Below are positions 36,669 through 45,801 of a stretch of DNA of 64,000 nt, piece by piece (positions within the stretch are counted from its first letter, which is position 1; every line of letters starts with the position of its first letter). The stretch lies in the NCBI RefSeq assembly GCF_900105145.1, contig NZ_LT629752.1, positions 3,787,501 to 3,851,500 of the forward strand, read 5' to 3'. Both the position numbers and the translations under genes were made by a program. The DNA comes from Polaribacter sp. KT25b (lineage in GTDB: Bacteria > Bacteroidota > Bacteroidia > Flavobacteriales > Flavobacteriaceae). The notes beneath the pieces were generated by a model that searched no databases, was not told the DNA's origin, and worked only from the letters and a program-made list of their open reading frames with translations.

Positions 36669-37376
36669 TTAGTTTCCACCAGATTCTATTTTTGCATCAT
36701 TTACCATTTTATCATTTGGTACAATTGCAACATTTACTCTTCTGTTTTTTGCTCTTCCTTCTGCGGTAGCATTATCATATTTTGGCTGAGTTTCTCCATA
36801 CCATAAAGTCTGAAATCTATTTTTAACCAAACCTTTAGCTATTAAATAATCTGTAACAGATAAAGCTCTTTTTTCAGAAAGCGTCATATTATACTCGTCT
36901 TTACCAGAACTATCTGTATGACCAACTACTAAAATATTAGTATCAGGAAATTCTAAAAACACATCAGAAAGTTTATTTAAAGTTTCTTGAGATTTAGCAT
37001 TAATATTAGATTTATTGGTATCAAAATATACACCACTATTTTCATCAAAAGTAACTACAATTCCATCATCTATTCTTTCTACTACTGCTCCAGGAATTTC
37101 AGTTTCAATTTTTTCAGCTTGCTTGTCCATTTTGTTACCAATTAGCACACCTGCGCCACCACCAACAACACCACCAATTATAGCGCCTAATTCTCCATTT
37201 CCTCCTTTACCTACATTATTACCAATGATTGCACCAAGAATTGCACCACCAGCAGTGCCAATTGTTGCGCCTTTTTGTTTATTATTTGCATTTTTTATTG
37301 CTTCACAACTAGAGATACTGAATACTAATGTAAGTACTAAAGTTACTATTACTGTTTTATTGATTAGTTTTTTCAT
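36669..37376 (-). CDS. OmpA-family lipoprotein with glycine zipper
   Basis: The 235-residue protein has a lipoprotein signal (LVFSISSC, lipid cysteine near 27), a glycine-zipper segment (about 38-82, rich in GGAxLGAxIG motifs) and a C-terminal OmpA peptidoglycan-binding domain (about 115-225; FDTNKSNINAKSQETL, VVGHTDSSGKDEYN, LSEKRALSVTDYL, GRAKNRRVNVAI). It tethers the outer membrane to peptidoglycan. A lipocalin-like lipoprotein gene lies 5 bases upstream in the same operon. Confidence 0.92.
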   Translation of the reverse strand: MKKLINKTVIVTLVLTLVFSISSCEAIKNANNKQKGATIGTAGGAILGAIIGNNVGKGGNGELGAIIGGVVGGGAGVLIGNKMDKQAEKIETEIPGAVVERIDDGIVVTFDENSGVYFDTNKSNINAKSQETLNKLSDVFLEFPDTNILVVGHTDSSGKDEYNMTLSEKRALSVTDYLIAKGLVKNRFQTLWYGETQPKYDNATAEGRAKNRRVNVAIVPNDKMVNDAKIESGGN

Positions 37377-37381
37377 AATAA

Positions 37382-37840
37382 TTATTGTTTTGTAAAGTTT
37401 ATGTTAATTATAAATTGAGTTCCATCTACATTTAAGTATTGTTTCCATTGCATTGTAGTTTCAGATAATTCTGTTAATTGTAGTCTATAACCTACATTGT
37501 TTTCGTTATTTTTTGGTTTTAGTAAAAAATCATAATAACCAGAAACAGCATCAATTTCTTGAACTACAAAAATAAAATCTCTTTCTCCATTTACACAATT
37601 TGTGTTATTAATGTCATAAGTTCCTGAGTTGTTATTTGGTACAAATTTCCACGAGCTACCTTCAAAACATTCTTTTGGAGAGTCGTTAAACATTGTTACT
37701 TTATAGTCGCCAGTTTTACTGTAAGCTATTTTATTTAATGTCCAATTTCCTTTTATTATTTTCTCTTTTGTTCTTACATTTTTTGTAGCACTACATGAGA
37801 ACAATATCAATGAGAGTGCAACCACTATTAAGTTTTTCAT
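37382..37840 (-). CDS. Lipocalin-like lipoprotein
   Basis: The 152-residue protein has a lipoprotein signal (VALSLILFSC, lipid Cys near 16) and a beta-rich body with the lipocalin-like start IKGNWTLNKIAY and a C-terminal TTMQWKQYLN...IININFTKQ. Small lipocalin-family lipoproteins next to OmpA genes are common in flavobacteria. The ligand is unknown. First gene of the two-gene unit with the OmpA-family lipoprotein. Confidence 0.75.
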   Translation of the reverse strand: MKNLIVVALSLILFSCSATKNVRTKEKIIKGNWTLNKIAYSKTGDYKVTMFNDSPKECFEGSSWKFVPNNNSGTYDINNTNCVNGERDFIFVVQEIDAVSGYYDFLLKPKNNENNVGYRLQLTELSETTMQWKQYLNVDGTQFIININFTKQ

Positions 37841-38007
37841 AAGTTATGTTTTTAATTATATGCAAAGTAACAACGAAAAAAGATACAACAGTATCTCAAA
37901 AGGTAAAAAAGTGAACTCATTTAAGGTATTAACTATATATTAACCTAGTTATCGTTAGTTTTAAAGTTTAATTGATGTTTTTTGTTAAAATATTAAATTA
38001 GGCTATT

Positions 38008-38090
38008 AAAAGAATTGCTAAAATCAATTAAGTTTTTAGCAATTCCTTAGCAATAGTCGCTTTGGGGGTAAATCATGAGTAATTATTATT
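38008..38090. repeat. Tandem intergenic repeat, copy A core
   Basis: The 83-base block from the hairpin to ATGAGTAATTATTATT recurs at 38248-38328 with few changes. Further matching segments to the right (CTCTTTAAAATGAAT... near 38200 and 38433) show that a unit of about 240 bases was duplicated. Confidence 0.9.
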
Positions 38091-38142
38091 GATGTATTTA
38101 TTTTTTCTTTTAATTAGTTATTATTTAAGTGTTAAAGGTTTA
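38008..38142 (-). ncRNA. Candidate small RNA unit A (leftward)
   Basis: A minus-strand -7 box TACATTTG (38143-38150) is followed by about 130 bases without a conserved reading frame and a perfect 12-bp hairpin (GAATTGCTAAAA / TTTTAGCAATTC) followed on the minus strand by TTTTAAT, which looks like a terminator. The same arrangement is repeated about 240 bases to the right. No RNA family was recognised; ends are estimates. Confidence 0.45.
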
Positions 38143-38150
38143 CAAATGTA
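38143..38150 (-). promoter_or_regulatory. -7 box (TACATTTG) of unit A
   Basis: Exact TAnnTTTG match on the minus strand; overlaps a short palindrome ATGTA-ATA-TACAT. Confidence 0.4.
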
Positions 38151-38247
38151 ATATACATATCTATTTTTTTTGCTGTAAAATCGTTAAACGTAGTGTTAAA
38201 CTCTTTAAAATGAATTATTTAATCGTTAAATATAAAGTTTGTTTTAG

Positions 38248-38328
38248 AAAAGAATTGCTAAAATCAATTAAGTTTTTAGCAATTCCGTAGCAATAGTTGC
38301 TGGGGGATAATCATGAGTAATTATTATT
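38248..38328. repeat. Tandem intergenic repeat, copy B core
   Basis: The second copy of the block at 38008-38090. Hairpin arms and loop are identical in both copies, while the region beyond is partly diverged. Confidence 0.9.
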
Positions 38329-38378
38329 AGGGTACGATTATTTATTTTAATTTACAATTTTTACGCTGTAAGGGGGTG
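38248..38378 (-). ncRNA. Candidate small RNA unit B (leftward)
   Basis: A minus-strand box TATATTTG (38379-38386) precedes about 130 bases that end in the same 12-bp hairpin as unit A. Short start-codon frames in the two units are not the same length or frame because of a 2-base difference, which argues against coding. Ends are estimates. Confidence 0.45.
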
Positions 38379-38386
38379 CAAATATA
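38379..38386 (-). promoter_or_regulatory. -7 box (TATATTTG) of unit B
   Basis: Exact TAnnTTTG match on the minus strand at the position equivalent to the unit A box. Confidence 0.4.
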
Positions 38387-38407
38387 CTATGCGTACATAG
38401 TATATTT
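38380..38407. promoter_or_regulatory. Perfect 28-base palindrome over the unit B -7 box
   Basis: AAATATACTATG (38380-38391) and CATAGTATATTT (38396-38407) are perfect complements around CGTA. The palindrome overlaps the -7 box of unit B, so it may be an operator for a dimeric regulator. Confidence 0.6.
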
Positions 38408-38566
38408 ATAAAATAATCGATAAGATGAATATTAAGCTCTTTAAAATGAATATTTTAATAGTTTAAGTAATCCTTTTTTATTAGTGACTATATGAAAAGT
38501 AAAGGTAGATTTTAGAAAGATGTTATTTGCTTAAGCTTGATTCTGTAAATATTTTTCATCAATAAT

Positions 38567-38900
38567 TTAATCATTTAACACACAAATAGTTTTTTCTTGA
38601 TTTAAAAAAACACGATAAGTATCATTTTTAGAAGTGCTAGAGCAAATTAAAACCCAGTATTTTTTGCTTTTTCTTAGGATGTTATTTTTTCTGTAATTTT
38701 AAAACAAGATCAATTTTATAACCATTTACATTTTTAGCATCAGCAATAAAAAAAGTAATTTTATCGGTTTCAGAATTTACTAACATAATTACATTCTTTA
38801 ATATTAGAAGAAGAGGTTTTCAAATAATTTTTAAACGAAACAACAGTTTCTTGCAAAACTGTTGTAACACTTATATTTATAAAAAATAACTTTTAATCAT
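38567..38900 (-). pseudogene. Frameshifted remnant of a protein gene downstream of metG
   Basis: On the minus strand an ATG at 38900 opens MIKSYFL, then stops. Shifting frames gives INISVTTVLQETVVSFKNYL...SSSNIKE, then VIMLVNSETDKITFFIADAKN...LVLKLQKK, then NNILRKSKKYWVLICSSTSK...NQEKTICVLND and a stop at 38567. At least three frameshifts are needed, so the roughly 111-codon gene is dead unless these are sequencing errors. No family recognised. It begins 14 bases after the metG stop. Confidence 0.55.
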
Positions 38901-38913
38901 TTAGTTCTATTTT

Positions 38914-40968
38914 TTAACTTACTTGTTGCCCGTTTTTAACTGCTTTTTCTGGTTCTACAAAAGCTAATTTTCCATCAGGAGTATCTGTCATTAAAATCAT
39001 TCCTTGGCTTTCTACACCTTTTATTTTTCTTGGCGCTAAATTTACCAATACAGAAACTTGCTGACCAATAATTTCTTCTGAAGAAAAACTTTCTGCAATT
39101 CCGGAAACAATAGTTCTTATATCAATACCAACGTCAACCTTTAACTTTAAAAGTTTTTTGGTTTTTGCAACTTTTTCTGCTTCTAAAATAGTTCCAATTC
39201 TGATGTCTAGTTTGGTAAAATCTTCAAAATCTATAGTCTCTTTTTGAGGTTCTACAACTCTTTTCTCTTCTTCGTTTGCTTTTTTAGTAGCAATTAATTT
39301 TTCTAGTTGTGCTTCAATCGTTTTGTCTTCAATTTTAGAAAATAATAATTCAGCTTTATTTACCTCATGATTTGCTGGTAATAAAACATCCTTTTCTGTA
39401 ATATCTTCCCAAGTAAAACTGTTATCAATATTTAAAATCCCTTTCAATTTATCCGAAGTAAAAGGTAAAAAAGGTTCAGAAACTACTGCTAAAGCAGCAG
39501 AAATTTGCATAGCAACATACATAATAGTTTGTACGCGTTCTGCATCAACTTTTATAACTTTCCAAGGTTCTTCGTCTGCTAAATACTTATTACCAAGTCT
39601 TGCTAAATTCATTAATTCTTGGCTAGCTTCTCTAAATCTATATCTTTCAATAGATTTTGCAATAATATTAGGGAACTCTTTTACAGCTGCTAAAGCATCT
39701 TCATCTGCTTCTGTAAAATCATTTGGAGTTGGTATAATTCCTTGATAATATTTGTTGGTTAAAACTACCACACGATTAATAAAATTACCAAAAATAGCAA
39801 CCAATTCATTATTGTTTTTTGCTTGGAAATCTTTCCAAGTAAAATCGTTGTCTTTACTTTCTGGCGCGTTTGCAGTTAAAGTATAACGTAAAACATCTTG
39901 CTGATTTGGAAATTCTTCTAAATACTCATGCAACCAAACTGCCCAGTTTTTAGAAGTCGATAATTTATTTCCTTCTAAATTTAAAAACTCATTTGCAGGC
40001 ACATTTTCTGGTAAAATATAATTTCCATGCGCTTTTAACATCGCAGGAAAAATAATACAGTGAAAAACAATATTGTCTTTTCCTATAAAATGAACCAGTT
40101 TTGTATCGTCTTTTTTCCAATAATCTTCCCAATTTTTTCCTTCTCTTGCTGCCCATTCTTTGGTTGATGAAATATAGCCAATTGGCGCATCAAACCAAAC
40201 ATATAACACTTTGCCTTCTGCATCTTTTAAAGGAACAGGAATTCCCCAATCTAAATCTCTAGTTACTGCTCTTGGTCTTAAACCGTCTTCTACCCAACTT
40301 TTTACTTGTCCGTAAACATTAGGTTTCCAGTCATTTTTATGACCTTCTAAAATCCATTCTCGTAAAAAAGCTTCGTGTTTATCTAAAGGTAAAAACCAGT
40401 GTTTTGTTTCTTTTATAGTTGGTACATTACCAGTTATTGCAGATTTTGGATTAATTAAATCTGTTGCGTTATGACTTGTTCCACAATTTTCACATTGATC
40501 GCCATAACTTTCTTCAAAGCCACATTTTGGGCAAGTTCCTACAACAAAACGATCTGCTAAAAACTGATTTGCTTCTTCATCATACAATTGTGCAGAAACT
40601 TCTTCTACAAACTCGCCATCATTATACAGTTTTGTAAAAAAATCAGAAGCCGTTTCATGATGAATTTCTGATGAAGTTCTTGAGTAATTATCAAAAGAAA
40701 TACCAAAATCTTCAAAAGATTTTTTGATAATTCCGTGATATTTATCAATAATAACTTGCGGAGAAACACCTTCTTTTTTTGCTTTCATTGGTATGGCTGC
40801 ACCATGTTCATCAGAACCAGAAATGTAAGCAACATCATTACCAGTTAAACGTAAATAACGCGCATAAATATCTGCAGGAACGTAAACGCCTGCTAAGTGC
40901 CCAATATGAATTGGACCATTTGTATATGGTAAAGCTGCTGTAATTGTATATCTTTTAGGAGCACTCAT
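38914..40968 (-). CDS. metG: Methionyl-tRNA synthetase
   Basis: The 684-residue enzyme charges tRNA-Met. It has the class I HIGH motif (HIGHLAGVY) near 22, a zinc knuckle [18 protein letters not shown], the KMSKS-type loop KLSTSKN, and a C-terminal tRNA-binding OB domain (about 575-684; [12 protein letters not shown]). The frame is open 29 codons further upstream, but that segment contains the promoter box at 41008 and does not look like protein, so [19 protein letters not shown] at 40968 is the start. Confidence 0.96.
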   Translation of the reverse strand: MSAPKRYTITAALPYTNGPIHIGHLAGVYVPADIYARYLRLTGNDVAYISGSDEHGAAIPMKAKKEGVSPQVIIDKYHGIIKKSFEDFGISFDNYSRTSSEIHHETASDFFTKLYNDGEFVEEVSAQLYDEEANQFLADRFVVGTCPKCGFEESYGDQCENCGTSHNATDLINPKSAITGNVPTIKETKHWFLPLDKHEAFLREWILEGHKNDWKPNVYGQVKSWVEDGLRPRAVTRDLDWGIPVPLKDAEGKVLYVWFDAPIGYISSTKEWAAREGKNWEDYWKKDDTKLVHFIGKDNIVFHCIIFPAMLKAHGNYILPENVPANEFLNLEGNKLSTSKNWAVWLHEYLEEFPNQQDVLRYTLTANAPESKDNDFTWKDFQAKNNNELVAIFGNFINRVVVLTNKYYQGIIPTPNDFTEADEDALAAVKEFPNIIAKSIERYRFREASQELMNLARLGNKYLADEEPWKVIKVDAERVQTIMYVAMQISAALAVVSEPFLPFTSDKLKGILNIDNSFTWEDITEKDVLLPANHEVNKAELLFSKIEDKTIEAQLEKLIATKKANEEEKRVVEPQKETIDFEDFTKLDIRIGTILEAEKVAKTKKLLKLKVDVGIDIRTIVSGIAESFSSEEIIGQQVSVLVNLAPRKIKGVESQGMILMTDTPDGKLAFVEPEKAVKNGQQVS

Positions 40969-41007
40969 GTGTACTTTTGTTTTATTTTTGTACTGATTTT
41001 TGAAGTG

Positions 41008-41015
41008 CAAAAGTA
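41008..41015 (-). promoter_or_regulatory. -7 box (TACTTTTG) for metG
   Basis: Exact TAnnTTTG match on the minus strand, 40 bases upstream of the chosen metG ATG and inside the longer open frame, which supports the shorter start. Confidence 0.55.
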
Positions 41016-41105
41016 CGAAAAAGCAATTTTTAAATCCGATAGAAAATAGATACATTTACAATTAATAGATCTTTTGAAGATAAGTACCAAGAACCAAAAA
41101 ATATT

Positions 41106-41726
41106 TTGAATAATTTTTCTTTATGTATCGCCTTTTTTTTATTGATTATTTCATCAACATTTGCGCAAGAAAAACGTGATTTTATAAAAGTACAAGAGAA
41201 CCCAATTGTGTTCTCAGATTTTATTCTTGGGTATTCAAACTCTGGTAAAAGCGCTGTTACTGCTGGTTTTAATATTAATTACCAGAAAAATAATAATTTA
41301 TTTACTTTTAGAACTTTACAAACTATAAGTGTAGATAAAATAGATTGGTTTCTTTTTGTTCCAATTTCTACGGTAAGCAATACAACAACAGAATTTGCTG
41401 TACTTTATGGAAAAAGATATATTGAAGACGGAATATCGTATCATTTTTCTGGAGGTATTTCTTACAATATAAATGAAGATGTGAATGGTAATCTTAAAAC
41501 AAGAGATAATTTTGCAGGATTTCCTTTAGAAATAGGAATGAGTTTTTTTAAATCGAAAAAAGAAAGATTTAGAGTTTTTTATGGATTAATTCCGGTTGGT
41601 AAACCAACAAGTTTTGGACGATCTATAGGTTTTAAATTATACGCAAATATTGCTGAAAAATCTTATGTAGGTTTAGGCTTAACTTTTGGTTTAGGTTGGC
41701 ACAAAATATATAAAAATGAAAAATAA
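41106..41726 (+). CDS. Hypothetical secreted beta-rich protein
   Basis: The 206-residue protein has a signal peptide (NNFSLCIAFFLLIISSTFAQ) and a beta-rich body with alternating aromatic residues, ending in YVGLGLTFGLGWHKIYKNEK, which suggests a small outer-membrane barrel. The only start in reach of the signal peptide is a TTG at 41106. Its end overlaps the next gene by 11 bases, so the two are coupled. No family recognised. Confidence 0.65.
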   Translation: MNNFSLCIAFFLLIISSTFAQEKRDFIKVQENPIVFSDFILGYSNSGKSAVTAGFNINYQKNNNLFTFRTLQTISVDKIDWFLFVPISTVSNTTTEFAVLYGKRYIEDGISYHFSGGISYNINEDVNGNLKTRDNFAGFPLEIGMSFFKSKKERFRVFYGLIPVGKPTSFGRSIGFKLYANIAEKSYVGLGLTFGLGWHKIYKNEK

Positions 41727-42699
41727 TGTAATCCCTTTTTTATTATTGATGACTTTTTCATCAGTATTTGCTCAAAAAAAATTAACAACGCCACCATATT
41801 TAAAAAAGGGTGATACAATTGCAATTGTAGCACCCGCAGGAATTTTAAAAAACAAACAAGAAGTAATTGAAAAAGCCAAAAGATTAGTAGAAAGTTGGGG
41901 ATTAAAAGTTGTTTTAGGTAAAAACTTATTTAATCAGGAAAATCATTTTTCAGGTACTGATGATGAACGATGTCAAGATTTTCAAGAAGCTTTAGACAAT
42001 AAAAATATCAAAGCAATTTGGGCGGCAAGAGGCGGTTATGGTTCTGTTAGAATTTTAGATAAATTAGATTTTACGAAATTTAAAAAAAATCCGAAATGGA
42101 TTATTGGTTATTCTGATATTACAGCGTTTCATAATCATATTCACAATTTAAATGTAGAAACCATTCACGGTATGATGGGCACAAGTTTAGGTGATAAACC
42201 AGAAGAAATTATTGAGACAATTTCATCGTTTAAAAAATCGCTTTTTGGCGAAGAAATTACGTACTCTATTTCCTCATCAAATTATAATAAAATTGGTGTT
42301 GCAGAAGGGCAAATTATTGGTGGAAATATCTCTATTTTGGCTTCTATGCTAGGTTCTAAAAGTCAATTAAATACAGATGGAAAAATTCTTTTTATTGAAG
42401 AAATTGGTGAATATAAATATTCTATAGACAGAATGTTACAAAGTTTAAAGCGTGCTGGATATTTTACAAAAGTAAAAGCAGTTGTTGTTGGCGATATGAC
42501 AAAAATTAAAAAGAATTCTACAAATTGGGGCAGTTCTATAGAGCAATTAGTTTTAGATGTTTTGCCAAACGATATTCCTGTTTTATTTGATTTTCCTGCT
42601 GGTCATGAATCAGATAATAGAGCTTTGCTTTTTGGAAGAAAAGTTAAATTAGTCGTTGGTCGCGGAGAAGAAAAATCGACTTTAAAGTTTTTAAAATAA
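41716..42699 (+). CDS. Muramoyltetrapeptide LD-carboxypeptidase (S66 family)
   Basis: The 327-residue enzyme trims the terminal D-Ala from peptidoglycan tetrapeptides, usually in murein recycling. It starts with a signal peptide (ending VFAQ), unlike cytosolic LdcA, so it is probably periplasmic. Family marks are GDTIAIVAPAG, the nucleophile serine in IIGYSDITAFHN, the glutamate in IEEIGEYKYSIDRML and the histidine in PAGHESDNRALLFG. Coupled to the upstream hypothetical gene. Confidence 0.9.
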   Translation: MKNNVIPFLLLMTFSSVFAQKKLTTPPYLKKGDTIAIVAPAGILKNKQEVIEKAKRLVESWGLKVVLGKNLFNQENHFSGTDDERCQDFQEALDNKNIKAIWAARGGYGSVRILDKLDFTKFKKNPKWIIGYSDITAFHNHIHNLNVETIHGMMGTSLGDKPEEIIETISSFKKSLFGEEITYSISSSNYNKIGVAEGQIIGGNISILASMLGSKSQLNTDGKILFIEEIGEYKYSIDRMLQSLKRAGYFTKVKAVVVGDMTKIKKNSTNWGSSIEQLVLDVLPNDIPVLFDFPAGHESDNRALLFGRKVKLVVGRGEEKSTLKFLK

Positions 42700-42727
42700 T
42701 TTATTTCTGATAACTGAATATTAAAAA

Positions 42728-43087
42728 ATGGCAGATCATAATGAACTTGGCGAAATAGGAGAACAAATTGCTGTTGATTTTTTAATTAAAAACGAGTATA
42801 AAATTCTTGAAAGAAATTACCGTTATTTAAAAGCTGAGGTTGATATTATTGCCTTAAAAAACGGTGTTTTAGCAGTTATTGAAGTTAAAACAAGAAGTTC
42901 TGATTATTACGGTAAACCGCAAGATTTTGTAAATCCGAAGAAAATAAAACTATTACTTTCTGCAATTGATTATTATGTTATTCAAAAAGACTTAGATGTA
43001 GAAGTTCGTTTTGATATTATTGCAATTATCTATCAAAAAAACAATACAAAGATTGAGCATTTAGAAGATGCTTTTCTTTATTTTTAA
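42728..43087 (+). CDS. yraN: YraN family protein (UPF0102)
   Basis: The 119-residue protein has the endonuclease-like fold of the family: GEIGEQIAVDFLIKNEYKILERNYRY, AEVDIIAL and VIEVKTRSS, the Asp/Glu-x-Lys pattern of restriction-like nucleases. Its cellular role is not established. It follows the LD-carboxypeptidase by 28 bases and converges with the thioredoxin-fold gene, leaving only 3 bases between stops. Confidence 0.9.
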   Translation: MADHNELGEIGEQIAVDFLIKNEYKILERNYRYLKAEVDIIALKNGVLAVIEVKTRSSDYYGKPQDFVNPKKIKLLLSAIDYYVIQKDLDVEVRFDIIAIIYQKNNTKIEHLEDAFLYF

Positions 43088-43090
43088 TGC

Positions 43091-44461
43091 TTATTCTTGA
43101 TTAAAATACTCCATAACATCATCAATTTCATTTGGTTTTGCTATTATTTTTTTGCTTTTATCTAGCACAAAATAACTTGGTGTAGAAAAAATTTGATAGG
43201 TTTTTGCAGTTTCATTTTGCCATTTATTTAAACCTAACACATTGTGCCAACCGTATAAATTGGTTCTAGAATAATTTTCCCAAACAAAAGCATCATCTTC
43301 TAAGGCAAAGGCAATTACTTTTATATTTTTCTTGTTTTTTAAATAGGAGTGTAGTTCTGGTATTTCTCGCATACAGTGAGAACAACTTGTGCTCCAAAAA
43401 ACCAATACATACTTTTCTGCATCATTTAATGTAGATAATTTAAAGGATTTGCCATTTTCTTTCCAAGAAAAATCTGGCGCAATTCTGCCAATTTCAGAAG
43501 CAAATAAAGCTATTTTTTCTGATTTAAATTTTTGACTTTGTAAAGTTTCTGGTAATTTATTATAATGATTTTCAAAAAGATAATCTATAATTTCTAAATT
43601 TTTATAAGCTTCAAATTGTACTATTAAAAACTCTATAATATCTCTTTTATAAGGTTGATTGTTAATTTTATAAAGTACAACGTCTATAGCTTCTTTATAG
43701 AGTTTTTGCTGTGTTCTACTATCATCAGAATAATTGATGTAAAAGATGTAAGACACAATTCTATCTGTTAAAAAAGAAGAATTTATAAGTGTTTTTTTAT
43801 TAAAATCTAAGTTGTTAAAAAATGAATTTTTAACCTTAAAAAGATAATCTTCTACAGAGGTTAAAATTTCTGCAGAATTATTTTGATTACTAGCTTTTAT
43901 AATAGGAGCAATATATTTTTCTTTAGATAATTCTGCATATTTATTTTGCACAACATTTACTTTATTAAAAGCATTTATATAACGTGTTTTTAAATCTAAT
44001 TTTGGATTTTGAAGTGCAGCAATTTGTATTGAATCTAATTTTTCTTGTGCTTTAGAAATAGTTTCTACATATTCTTGATATAACTTATTTTCTGATGATT
44101 TTGAAAAAGAAACTGTCTGCTCTGGATAATCTGGATTAAAAATGAAAGAAATATTTTCTTTATTGTAAAAAATATCTAAAAAACCTGCGCCTTCAGTTCT
44201 GTAATTAACTCTATATGCACCTGGTTTTGCATCAGGTTTTAGTTTAAATTCAAAACGACCAACAGCTTGTTTTTTTCCGCTAAGGGTAATAGAATCTGTT
44301 TTTATGGTTGTATTGCTAACAAAAATTTGTTTAGTGCCTTCAATTTTATATAAGATTACCCAATCGGTTTCAATTTTTGGGTTCATGGTACCTTTTATAA
44401 CATGTTGAGCATTTGCAAAAGAGGAAATAAATAGTATAAAGTAAAAAATATTTTTCATCAT
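43091..44461 (-). CDS. Secreted thioredoxin-fold protein (TlpA-like)
   Basis: The 456-residue protein has a signal peptide ending FANAQ, an N-terminal beta-sandwich (about 20-110), a long helical middle part and a C-terminal TlpA/AhpC-type thioredoxin domain (about 325-456) with the redox motif CSHC in FWSTSCSHCMREIPELH. It is likely a periplasmic thiol reductase. A TACATTTG box lies 47 bases upstream. Met2 is an equally possible start. Confidence 0.85.
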   Translation of the reverse strand: MMKNIFYFILFISSFANAQHVIKGTMNPKIETDWVILYKIEGTKQIFVSNTTIKTDSITLSGKKQAVGRFEFKLKPDAKPGAYRVNYRTEGAGFLDIFYNKENISFIFNPDYPEQTVSFSKSSENKLYQEYVETISKAQEKLDSIQIAALQNPKLDLKTRYINAFNKVNVVQNKYAELSKEKYIAPIIKASNQNNSAEILTSVEDYLFKVKNSFFNNLDFNKKTLINSSFLTDRIVSYIFYINYSDDSRTQQKLYKEAIDVVLYKINNQPYKRDIIEFLIVQFEAYKNLEIIDYLFENHYNKLPETLQSQKFKSEKIALFASEIGRIAPDFSWKENGKSFKLSTLNDAEKYVLVFWSTSCSHCMREIPELHSYLKNKKNIKVIAFALEDDAFVWENYSRTNLYGWHNVLGLNKWQNETAKTYQIFSTPSYFVLDKSKKIIAKPNEIDDVMEYFNQE

Positions 44462-44507
44462 TCTTAGATAAATTTTGTTCTCTAATTTTTAAATTCAAAA
44501 AACGTAC

Positions 44508-44515
44508 CAAATGTA
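44508..44515 (-). promoter_or_regulatory. -7 box (TACATTTG) for the TlpA-like gene
   Basis: Exact TAnnTTTG match on the minus strand, 47 bases upstream of the start codon. Confidence 0.5.
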
Positions 44516-44565
44516 CTATTTATACATCAATTTAAGTATATTGTAACGTTAAAATTAATTTAATT

Positions 44566-45363
44566 ATGAGTAGTTTTTCTGATAAAATAATTTGGATTAC
44601 TGGCGCATCTTCAGGAATAGGAAAAGCCTTGGCAATAGAATTGTCTAACCAAAACGCAAAAATTATTTTATCATCAAGAAAAATTAACGATTTAGAGCTG
44701 GTAAAGAAAAAATGTAAAAACCCAAATAATGTAAAAATCGTTGCGTTAGATTTAGAAGATTATACAAATTTACAATCTAAAGTTAAAGAAGCAATTGACA
44801 CTTTTGGTAAAATTGATATTTTGGTAAATAATGGTGGAATTAGTCAAAGATCGCTTGTAAAAGATACTTTAATTGCGGTTGATAAACAAATTATGGATGT
44901 CAATTATTTAGGAACTGTTACTTTGTCTAAAGCTATTTTACCACATTTTATCAGAAATAAAAGTGGGCATTTTGTTGTTACTACAAGTATTGTTGGTAAA
45001 ATAGGAACTCCTTTACGTTCTAGTTATGCCGCAAGTAAACATGCTTTACATGGTTTTTTTGATAGTTTACGCGCAGAACATTTTAAAGATAATATTGTTG
45101 TAACGCTGGTTTGTCCTGGTTTTGTAAACACAAATGTTTCTAAAAATGCATTAACAGGAAATGGAACTCCGCAACAAAAAATGGATGTTGCTACAGCAAA
45201 TGGAATTGATCCAGATCGTTTTGCAAAATTAATGGCAAAGGCTATTAAAAACCAAAAAGAGGAAGTTTATATTGCTGGAGTAAAAGAAAAATTAGGCGTG
45301 TATTTAAAACGCTTTTATCCTAAGTTATTGTCTAAGATGATTCGTAAATTAAGTGTTACTTAA
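44566..45363 (+). CDS. Short-chain dehydrogenase/reductase
   Basis: The 265-residue oxidoreductase has the classical SDR marks: TGASSGIGKALA for NAD(P) near the start, LVNNGGISQRS, the catalytic serine in VVTTSIVGKIG and YAASKHAL with catalytic Tyr and Lys. The PGFVNTNVS segment follows. Substrate unknown; membrane-associated homologues act on lipids or steroids. Its stop codon shares bases with the stop of the convergent gene. Confidence 0.9.
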   Translation: MSSFSDKIIWITGASSGIGKALAIELSNQNAKIILSSRKINDLELVKKKCKNPNNVKIVALDLEDYTNLQSKVKEAIDTFGKIDILVNNGGISQRSLVKDTLIAVDKQIMDVNYLGTVTLSKAILPHFIRNKSGHFVVTTSIVGKIGTPLRSSYAASKHALHGFFDSLRAEHFKDNIVVTLVCPGFVNTNVSKNALTGNGTPQQKMDVATANGIDPDRFAKLMAKAIKNQKEEVYIAGVKEKLGVYLKRFYPKLLSKMIRKLSVT

Positions 45364-45719
45364 TCTTTAAAATACGATAAAGTATCAAAGTAAGAAACAA
45401 TTGCCTCTTTCATTAAAACAGTTTGTTCACCAGCTTTTAAATTTGGTAATTCTGTAAGTGTTTTATAATGTGGCCAACCATCTTCATCAAAATAATCAAA
45501 TTCGTAATATCCATAAGGTTCTAATAATTTGCAAATGGCAATATGCATCAAATTTACTTTTTCGTCTTTTTTAAACGCTCTATAACCTTGTCCTAATTCT
45601 TGCACACCAATTAAATAAACGATTCCGTCTAAATTTAATTCATCTCCTTCAGAAAAATCATCGGTTAATTTGTTTACTAAAAAATCCCATTTTTCTTTTA
45701 AATTACTAACTTTTGTCAT
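45360..45719 (-). CDS. Conserved flavobacterial hypothetical protein
   Basis: The 119-residue protein is acidic and soluble, with the conserved-looking stretches VYLIGVQELGQGYRAFKKDEK, YGYYEFDYFDEDGWPHY and VLMKEAIVSYF. I recall close homologues in most flavobacteria but no function. Its stop overlaps the SDR stop by 4 bases. Confidence 0.75.
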   Translation of the reverse strand: MTKVSNLKEKWDFLVNKLTDDFSEGDELNLDGIVYLIGVQELGQGYRAFKKDEKVNLMHIAICKLLEPYGYYEFDYFDEDGWPHYKTLTELPNLKAGEQTVLMKEAIVSYFDTLSYFKD

Positions 45720-45801
45720 AAAAACTGTTTAAAAGTGTAAAGATACAATGCCCATTTTTAATTTTTAAAAAAAGGATGTAGATTTACATAAATTAATTAG
45801 A

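Noticed and set aside
38050..38075. Tiny ORFs (M-I-Y-P-Q... and M-I-I-P-Q...) inside the tandem RNA units
   Set aside because: The two copies differ by 2 bases within the frame, so the peptides do not match after five residues. Coding is unlikely.
40969..41055. 29-codon N-terminal extension of metG
   Set aside because: It contains the likely -7 box at 41008 and reads as hydrophobic, non-conserved sequence before the family start [10 protein letters not shown].
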